The notes beneath the pieces were generated by a model. That model had not been told where the DNA came from. It did not search any database and was given only the letters and a program-made list of their open reading frames with translations. The translations under genes were made by a program, and so were the position numbers. A stretch of 64,000 nt of DNA from Chenopodium formosanum (Eukaryota; Streptophyta; Magnoliopsida; Caryophyllales; Amaranthaceae): contig CM044873.1 in assembly GCA_024500155.1 (NCBI GenBank), positions 501,001 to 565,000 of the forward strand. Reading direction: 5' to 3'. Below, piece by piece: positions 56,369-64,000 of the stretch; within the stretch, counting starts at the first letter, position 1; each line of letters starts with the position of its first letter.

Positions 56369-59300
56369 GAAATATACGGAAGGTAGTATGCACTAACACT
56401 GTATGAAATTCTTATGTTTAGGGATGAGTTCCTTAGAAAAAAAAAAATCTTGCTGTTGAGACTTAGGACCCTTGTTCTGATTTCAGTACTGCTACTGCTA
56501 CCGATGTCTGATTTTGCTAGAAAATTGGCTGAATTTTACGTCTCTAATTGTTCTTCCTATTATCCCTTGTCAAATGGAATTGCAGCATCCTGAACCTCTC
56601 CACTATCAAGGCTGTTAAAACATGTTAGAGCGGTAGAGCCTACTTTACGTGTTGTTACTGAGCCTACTTTACGTGTTGTTATTTGTTAGTAATGCATGCC
56701 ATTCGACTATTGTCCAGTTTCATAGTATAATATATGCACACAACTACTGATCTTTAGTAGCTAGTTTATTTCATGGTAGCTTAAGGTTTTTTTGGCAGAA
56801 CATGTTAACAATCAGAAGAGAAAATCAACAATTACTCTGCATTGAACATACCAATCTTGTTTGGTAGATATAGGCAAGTGTTTTTTCTCTAGATCCAATG
56901 AATTATAGTTGGATTTATTAGAGCTTGATATTTTTAATGTTTATGTTACATCAATTTGTGGTGCATTTTTAGATTGACACTTAGAAGAAATTGGAAAAAA
57001 TCTCTTGCATAAAAAGCTAAACGAGTGAACATATGCAAATAAAATACAAGTAATAATTATTGCATATTGTTCTTTTCATTCATACCTAACTAACCAATTT
57101 TGTGTACTTCAGAAGAAGTGAAGCTCCCTCATAATTTCGAATTCTTTAAAAGTGTAATCCCTGGGCCAACCAAGCCATCAACAAAATTCTATACATCCAT
57201 AACAATACAACTTTACATGGATAATATTGCACCATATATAGTACGTGTTTAAGTTCAATCATTTCCATGCCTTCCTCTTGTGATTTGTGTAATTAGTGGG
57301 TTAGTGATCCCAACTTTCCCTTATATATGACATATATGGCAAGCATTTTCATAAAATAAATTGATTATTTATATCCTCTATTATACTTTTAGGTAATATA
57401 TAATGCATTAATTTAAGCTATAATGGATTGCATTGCTTCTTAATGTGGATCTTTTCTAATTTGCGTGCTATAACGAAACGGCATTGGTGGTGTGGCCGTG
57501 CGGGAGCTAATGTAAGTGACAAAGTCTTAGATCATCCAAATATATTAAAATGTAAAATGTGGGCTCACTTCTCATACCATACATGGTGCCTATCCACTTT
57601 TTTTTGTGTACACGTACAAATTGGTACAATAATACATTTGTTGGAATCCAACCCAATATTTATTTAACGACAAGGATTATATCTTTCATGAGTTTGAGGG
57701 TTTATTGTCCATTAGATATACTCATGTACATGACGAATCCTTCTTCCTACTCTTAAAATGTCTAGTTATGCGGATTTCCAACCTAGTTAAACAAATAGTG
57801 TTTGAGTATTATAGTATGATATGTAGTACTCCATACTTACTAATTAATTGGATCAACATTCATAGTTTAGGACTATATTCGCTTATTTTAGGATAATTAG
57901 TATTGCTTATTTAGAAAATACCGAAATATAGAGTTATCCTTTAAAAAAGGAATAAATATTGCTCCGTACTCTATAGTTAAGTAGTTATTATTGAATTAAA
58001 GGCGCGTAGGAGATATATACTGTTATAATTTTAATTAATTGATTTATATTTTAAGACATCCAATTAATGAAGGTATATACATTATAATCAACAACTGATC
58101 TCATATCAATGAATATTTATAGTTTATGTAGCTCATAATGCGGCCTTTTCCCACACCTCATCATCCATATATAGAATAAGACCAAACAATTTGGCATCTC
58201 ACACACCTAAGCCCCTGGCTATTGGGTATCTGTTGCTATTAATGTTTGTTATCTGTACTACTGGTACAGTGTTGTGACGTTAGCACTTGTCCAATACTTG
58301 TGTTCATATATTCAACTTCATTTGATTAATGTTAGGATATAAAATTAATTTGAGGATATGTTTATTAAGTATATAGTCATATATGGTTGGTCAAAGTATC
58401 ATTGATGTTTGGTATCACTGAGTAAATAAGGGTTACAAGCTTACAACCATGATATTGACATCAAATTTTGGATTTTGTTTTGATTCAAGAAAAATGATAC
58501 ATATATACAGTCCTAAGAGTTGTAAATTATAAATATACAAAGAGCTAAAAATCAAGTATATATTTTGTGAGAGAATAATCAATTAATTTGGTTAAAATCT
58601 CGAGTGGTACTTAAGACCTGGTATCAAATTTCATCTACAGTACATCATTTCTCCTTGTAGCTTTTTTGTACACCAAAAAAACATAATTTGATTATACATT
58701 CCAAAATTAATATTAGATCATTAAATAGACTATTTTATCACAATGATTGATAGTGAATTTGAGTATATATTTAAAAAATCAATTGTATTCAAAATGTCCA
58801 TGATAAAAGAAAAATGTATTATGGAAATTAAATAGTTATGTTATTTATATCTATTTTCAATTTCTTATGCATATCCACAATCCACTCTATTTAGTTGGAT
58901 ATACACATATACTAACTCAATAATTGCAACCTTATCTTTAAGGAGTTTATTTTCTTAAGAATTATCAAAGACTATTTGTTGGTTTGCCAAATAATGTTAT
59001 GCATAACTTTATTAGAATGGGTATGTGTCGTACAGAATTACAGAGTAGTGAGAGTACTTATTTTCTTTGCATATTATAAATTATAAATTAGATGTGTACA
59101 AATAATGACATTTGACATATAGGGACCATTTGAGTTCAAATGGTCTGGATTGTTGTATACTTTTGAAATGATTAAATTATAAATTTTATGTTAACTTATA
59201 TATATAATTTCGAATTATATCACAGTTCGTTCTTATTTAAATTAATACAAAGGTTTTTATACTTAGGGTGAAAACAAGGTTTAAAGAAGTAATCGTAATT

Positions 59301-60132
59301 TGCAACATCAAACAAACAATTTCTACTGTTTAGGTTTGAAAAGCACCTATATAATATTGGAGAATTGTAATCATGCATGTTAGGTTTTTGTTAACTTTTC
59401 ATGAAGGTGGACAATGAGGATGGTGACCAATATATTAACATGAATGTGGTAGCTGTCCAATTCAACAACGTCATAGCACGCTGATTACTCCGATTACAAT
59501 TAATTTAAAATGGTGATTAAGGTTTGAATCACTTTAAAAGACTTAATTACCTTAAATCGTAGAGGTTCTCGACGTAAGTTTTCTAGGGTGGATATTCTCT
59601 TACCTTTTCTCCTATTTTTATATAGAAGTTTAATAAATGGCCTTTGTGGGTTGCATGCATGATTAGCATTGATTCCTCAAACCAATGATTAAGAGGAGCC
59701 AAAAAAAAAAGCCACTATTATTTATATGATCAATAATTTCACAGCCAATCAAAATTTGATAAAAAATATATTTGGAAAGGTCACGATAAGGAGACCCTTA
59801 AATCATGCACGCAAAATTCCATTGAAAAAGTCCAAATTAATGTATTTGCATCATATGACGCATTACACACAATAATGACTACATACAACAATACCTGTAT
59901 TCTAATGATGTTTTAACATGTAATTTGATTCCAATGTGCACTTTGACATTACACTTTGACAACATAACAAAAGCACATACTTTCTCCCTTATTAATAACA
60001 CATACATACCAAGTAAAATCTTATTAATTGCGGGATTTATACTGGGTTGTTAACATTAAATTTGTACACGAATCCATTTAAAGTAGGCACTACCATATAA
60101 GAAGATACCAATTCTTTAATTAATAACACCGA
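56369..60132. other. Intergenic DNA, no gene seen
   Basis: 3.8 kb of AT-rich DNA between the F-box gene and the 3' end of the bZIP gene. I found no exon pattern, clean transposon ends or RNA gene. Confidence 0.45.
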
Positions 60133-60678
60133 TCAACACATGAATATGTCTTGAGTAGGCACGGTAGGATAATTGGCAAATGAAAACCCCCACGAATTCA
60201 TCGAAAAAACATCATCGAAATCAAGATCAAAGCTACCAAAGCTCTCTTGATCATCACATTCACTGCTTGTAGCAGTCCTCAACATAACATTATTATTATT
60301 ATTATTAATGTTGTTGTTGTTGTTGTTGAGGCAGTTGATAATATCATTAAGTGACTGAAGGCGATTACTAAGCTCAGCTAGCTGAGCCCTGAGGACAGAA
60401 TTCTCTGCCTCGACGTCTAGATAAAGTTGCGTGGTACCAGTTGTGGTTGACAAGATCTTGTTGTTTTGAGCCTTAAGCTCGTTCACCTGGACTGCTAGAT
60501 CATCCAGATGCTTCTGCTTTCGAAGGCGGGATCGCCTCGCTGACTCGCGGTTGGATTGCATACGTTTCCTCTTCCTTGTATCCATGACTTGTTGAGGGTC
60601 TGCCTCGGATCCAGATGATGAATTGTTGTTATGAGTAATTTGATGTTGTTGACTTACAGATGAACTTGAACTAGCCAT
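60133..60678 (-). CDS. S1-class bZIP transcription factor (bZIP11/44/2-like), 181 aa
   Basis: Single-exon gene, typical of group S. The basic region around RKRKRMQSNRESARRSRLRK has the N43-x7-R51 signature. A long zipper follows with heptad positions 61 L, 68 L, 75 I, 82 T, 89 V, 96 L, 103 L, 110 L; the eight-heptad length is typical of S1 members. An Asn tract (118-130, AAC/AAT repeats) and an acidic Phe-rich C-terminus (SFGSFDLDFDDVF) follow. S1 bZIPs heterodimerise with group C bZIPs and control amino-acid and sugar metabolism under low energy. The leader carries the conserved sucrose-control uORF, which confirms the S1 assignment. The exact paralogue (11, 2 or 44) is not settled by eye. 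Confidence 0.95.
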   Translation of the reverse strand: MASSSSSVSQQHQITHNNNSSSGSEADPQQVMDTRKRKRMQSNRESARRSRLRKQKHLDDLAVQVNELKAQNNKILSTTTGTTQLYLDVEAENSVLRAQLAELSNRLQSLNDIINCLNNNNNNINNNNNNVMLRTATSSECDDQESFGSFDLDFDDVFSMNSWGFSFANYPTVPTQDIFMC

Positions 60679-60787
60679 CTATGTTAACAATATATTTAAT
60701 AATAATTATACTATAGGTTACAAAGAAAATAAATAATAAAATCTATAGTATATGTATATATATTTATATTTGTTGAAGAGGGTTAGT

Positions 60788-60913
60788 TCATGAGAAAACG
60801 TAGAACCAGTAGAGGAAGACAACAGAGAAGGAGGAGACAAGGTGGGTACGGCGGCGAAGGGCGGAGTTGATGGTGAACCCACAGAGGAGGACTTCACTGA
60901 TTATAGGAGACAT
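60788..60913 (-). CDS. Sucrose-control upstream ORF (SC-uORF), 41 aa
   Basis: A 42-codon frame in the bZIP leader ends 109 nt before the main ATG. The peptide begins MSPIISEVLLCGF, continues INSALRRRTHLV, then SFSVVFLYWFYVFS, and stops. This is the SC-peptide known from AtbZIP11 and other S1 bZIP leaders. There, sucrose causes ribosomes to stall near the uORF end and represses translation of the main frame. The hydrophobic, aromatic C-terminus needed for stalling (YWFY) is present. Two further minor upstream ATGs precede it (a 2-codon frame at 60964, and a frame from about 60947 that overlaps its start), as in bZIP11 leaders. Regulation here is inferred from conservation. Confidence 0.96.
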   Translation of the reverse strand: MSPIISEVLLCGFTINSALRRRTHLVSSFSVVFLYWFYVFS

Positions 60914-61214
60914 GAAGAATACAAATGGTAGGTTTCAATCTTAATCATCTAATTTTTATTTCATGTTTTTGTTTGGTACGTGTATGTAAATATGGAATCA
61001 AGATGTATAACAAAGATTGAAAGAGAAAATTGGTTGGATTATTTTTGGGTTGGAGGAAGCTTATAAGATGAAGCAATCTATGAAGAAGAAGGAAGAAAGA
61101 AAAACTTAGACAAAAAAAGTAATGAGAAAAAACAAAAACTTAATAAAACCAAAAAGAGAGAAGGAAAATGTGGAGGAGAAATTAAAGAGGTTTTGGTGAT
61201 GGGTGAAGGTTGTA

Positions 61215-61221
61215 TTTTATA
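61215..61221 (-). promoter_or_regulatory. TATA box of the bZIP gene
   Basis: The minus strand reads TATAAAA about 540 bases upstream of the main ATG. This gives a ~500-nt leader, the usual length for uORF-bearing S1 bZIPs. Confidence 0.55.
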
Positions 61222-61929
61222 ACAAGTGATTGCTTATTGTTTACTACTAATTAATTCTAAAGATACTTTTTAAAGTACTCCAATAGGCAATTTATAGTAT
61301 TCCAACCTAATTGAGTACTATTTCATTTTTTTTAATCCAAAATCAATGGTTGAGATTATTTGTTCACCTAAGTGTATAACTTTTGAGTTTAGACCATGTA
61401 TTATTTGCATAGTTATGTATATTTAATTGCAACTTGTGAAGGTTAGTTGATGTCATTAGATCATTTAGAGAATAATATATAAAAAATTCTTACTAAATAT
61501 ACTCACTACATACTAGTTTTTTGTTATTATAAAATGTTTAAATCAAAATTTATCTCGCAGTAGAAATTATAAATAGAGCTTAATGCGAAGTGGGAAAATT
61601 TCAACATAAAATTATGCGAAATATTGTATACAGACGCTCGTTCTTAACCACTAGGTAAAAACTTTATTAATTATTAATTTCGAATTGAATTCTATAGTCT
61701 ATACATTAATCATGCTGAATTTTTTGAGAAATTGAGATTAGGACAACGTGGGTGTTCTATTTACGAAGTTTCGGAGTCTGAAGTTGGAGCCTCTTTATAG
61801 AAGGAGTCTTCAAAACTAAATTAACAAAATTAAAATAAGGAGTAGATTTAATGTTTCTAATTACAGTGCCTTTTTGGTGCAGCAGACCACACCTGCTGCC
61901 AAGTCAGCAAAAATAACCGACCTAGAGGT

Positions 61930-61990
61930 TACTATTCACGCGCATGTAGGAGTTACTGGTATTGTCAGGGTTACTTGTATTTTTTAGGTG

Positions 61991-62027
<37 letters not shown>

Positions 62028-62620
62028 CTAGGAGTTACTTGTATGATTACTTATTTAGGGGTTACTTGTATTTTTTTTTTCAAGAATTACTTGTATAGAT
62101 TACTTATTCAGGGGTTACTTGTTTTTTTTTTTTTTTTTCAAGGGTTACTTTTATGGATTACTTATTTAGGGGTTACTTGTATTTTTCAGGGGTTACTTGT
62201 TTTTTTTTTTTTTCCTTCTTCAGGGGTTACTTGTATGGATTACTTATTCAGAGGTTACTTGAATGGGTTAATTAAAGGGTTACTTGTATGATTACTTATT
62301 CAAGGGTTACTTGTATGGGTTACTTTAGGAGTTACCTGTATGAGTTACTTATTCAAGGTTACTTGTATGAGTTACTTATTCAAGAGTTGCTTGTAGGCCC
62401 CATACCAAACCAGTAACACCCTACAAGTAACCCCCGACCAAAACCAGTAACACCCTACAAGTAACGTCTGACCAAAACCAGCAACACCGTACAAGTAACC
62501 CCTGAACAAACCAGTAACACCTACAAGTAACCCATGACCAAACTAGTAACACCGTACAAGTAACCCCTAACTAAACCAGTAACACCCTACAAGTAACACT
62601 TTTTTTTTTTTGACAAGTAA
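61930..62620. repeat. GTTACTTGTA minisatellite arranged as an inverted repeat
   Basis: From about 61930 to 62395 the plus strand repeats GGGGTTACTTGTATgg(A/G)TTACTTATTCA in varied spacing, broken by poly-T runs. From 62400 to 62610 the complement appears as CCAGTAACACC(C)TACAAGTAACCCC repeated six times. The two arms can pair over several hundred bases. The poly-T-rich open frame at 61962 is a by-product. Confidence 0.85.
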
Positions 62621-62832
62621 CACTCTATAATCTGCTCATACTACTATTGTTGTTTATGTTGCTGATTTTTTGACGAAGAATGTTCGATCGAAGATTCCAC
62701 GAAAAAAACGAGCTCAAATTTCTCCGGTTTTCATTGATTTCACTACTTCAAATGTTGTTGATGATCTTAAGCTTAATTAATCGCAATTTTCACAGCAATT
62801 TAACACCCAAATTCTACAATTTCGGGCTTTAA

Positions 62833-63078
62833 TTGCATCAATTTGGCAAAGAGGAGAGAGAAAACGGGTTGAATAGAGATATGCTTGTTGGTGATATGTG
62901 GTCTGATTTGAAGAAGAAACTAAGAAAAGAGGAGAGAGAAAATAGGTGGAGTAGAAATGTGGCTGTTGGTGATGTGTGGTTTGACTTGGAGAAGAAGCTA
63001 AGAAAAGAGGAGAGAGATAAAGGAAAGAGAGGACTTATGTATTTTTTAATAAAATTGTGGCTGGCCAGCCACATATAA
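62833..63078 (+). other. 78-bp tandem repeat with an open frame
   Basis: AAAGAGGAGAGAG recurs at 62848, 62926 and 63004, so the unit is 78 bp (26 codons, frame-preserving). The frame reads (W/M)xDLxKKLRKEERxxxxSR-type repeats, 81 aa in total. The first ATG lies at 62880; the longer frame relies on a non-ATG start. No family recognised. It may be the edge of a gene or a transposon-captured piece. Confidence 0.35.
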
Positions 63079-64000
63079 AAATTTGTGTTCTAATTAAAAT
63101 GGTGGCGGTGGATCATTCCAAATGCAAGCTGTCACACGACATCAAGGATTCAACGCCAATGATTTCTTATCATACTCTTTCTGTTTTTTTAAGGCTTGGA
63201 GATTTCCAATCATATTCGGTGGTTAATAGAGATGCTAACATAGGTATGTACTTTGAAACTGCCCACCTTTTGTTTTTTTTGTTTTTTTAATTTTATAAGG
63301 AGTATTTATTTATAATTAATGCTCCCTAGAGGCATTTGTATTTGTAAATTATATTGTACAAATGATAAGTATATAAAATTAGGTTCAACTCTAAAAGTAG
63401 ATCAAATTAAGGTATCCTCATTTCAGTTAAAAAGAGTGAGAGTATAATTCAATATCAGTCATAACAAGAGAAACAGTTATAAATTTTGGTTAAAAAGAGT
63501 GAGAATATAAATTAATATCTGTCGTAACAAGAGAAACGGTTATAAAATTCTTCAAATAATAAAAAAAAAAGAAACGGTTATAAAGTTTTATGTCTAATTT
63601 GTTGCCGTAATTTAATGGTGCATGCTTGCATGAAGTTAACAAAACAGAGGGTTCAAACTTATGATCCCAAAGACACCGCATGAGTTGTGCAAATGTACAC
63701 TAACCCACCATTTCCCCTAAACATGCATGGTTATTTGGTTATTCCCATATTCACTATGGTTTCATCAATTATAAGTTATAAACGAATCAAAACAACAATA
63801 AGGATTAAGGATATCTTGACAAAGTAAACAAAAGAATTTATTGCAAGTTTGCAACAGACTAATAGGGATACATTGAATTTTGGAACTGTTTGATGAATTG
63901 AAGCATGTCAGCATTGTCAAAGTAATAATTTCTAAAGCTCAAGGTCATTGGGTCCAATGGGCTTATCTAATCCAATGGGCTCTCATATCCTGCCCAATGG
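63079..64000. other. AT-rich DNA to the window end, no gene seen
   Basis: A short stretch around 63100-63245 looks codon-like (HSKCKLSHDIKD) but has no family match. A near-duplicate AGAGTGAGA(G/A)TATAA..GTAACAAGAGAAAC occurs at 63431 and 63497. Nothing else can be supported. Confidence 0.35.

Noticed and set aside
61962..62291. 109-codon Phe-rich membrane-like frame
   Set aside because: Created by poly-T runs within the minisatellite.
1..64000. CRISPR arrays, bacterial operons, tRNA genes and organelle DNA insertions
   Set aside because: None seen. Tandem repeats present are eukaryotic satellites and minisatellites, and the only tRNA-like match is the retrotransposon primer site.

Overview
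This is a plant nuclear window. The genes have short exons with GT-AG introns, the flanks are AT-rich, and 5-bp, 9-bp and TA target-site duplications mark transposons of several orders. Gene families present are a class III peroxidase, a PLS/DYW pentatricopeptide gene, a YSK dehydrin and an S1 bZIP. A partial 45S rDNA copy runs into an ITS1 start that looks like Amaranthaceae/Caryophyllales (spinach/beet/quinoa type). That placement is inference from remembered sequence and is not proven.

Layout. 1.5-3.2 kb: class III peroxidase (-, 4 exons). 4.2-14.1 kb: one complete LTR retrotransposon with 2,026-bp LTRs that differ at a single base, a CAAGT target duplication, an initiator-Met PBS and a polypurine tract. 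Its interior holds only stop-riddled scraps of Copia integrase and reverse transcriptase, so it looks like a very young non-autonomous Sirevirus-type element. 16.7-28.3 kb: a 17-coding-exon gene (-) for a 401-residue type I membrane protein. Its 5.2-kb intron 8 contains a decayed 5'ETS-18S-ITS1 fragment, a minisatellite and satellite monomers. 29.6-31.6 kb: a tandem array of a ~322-bp satellite ending about 77 bp before the start codon of a DYW-class PPR gene (31.6-33.6 kb, one frameshift). 35.3-42.8 kb: small disordered, glycine-rich proteins, including a genuine YSK2 dehydrin and a diverged relative without dehydrin segments, plus a Helitron. 43.1-44.1 and 48.3-49.3 kb: two Mutator-like foldback elements with perfect 9-bp duplications. 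Between them lies a 5-exon gene for a HECT-like E2-binding (UBE3D-type) protein (-). 50.5-54.1 kb: nested transposons, in which a mariner-like element with a truncated DD39D transposase sits inside a probable hAT-like element. 54.4-56.4 kb: F-box/FBD gene with two frameshifts. 60.1-61.2 kb: S1-class bZIP gene (-) whose long leader carries the conserved sucrose-control upstream ORF. 61.9-62.6 kb: a minisatellite arranged as a large inverted repeat.

The genes are independent transcription units, as expected in plants. Dehydrin, the glycine-rich relatives and the peroxidase fit stress and wall functions. The bZIP/uORF pair is a self-contained sugar-sensing translational switch. Much of the window is mobile DNA. 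The retrotransposon, the MITE, the satellite and one Mutator-like element all sit in 5' flanks or introns of genes and could affect their expression. Three single-base frameshifts, two of them at short homopolymers, leave open whether they are real lesions or consensus errors.
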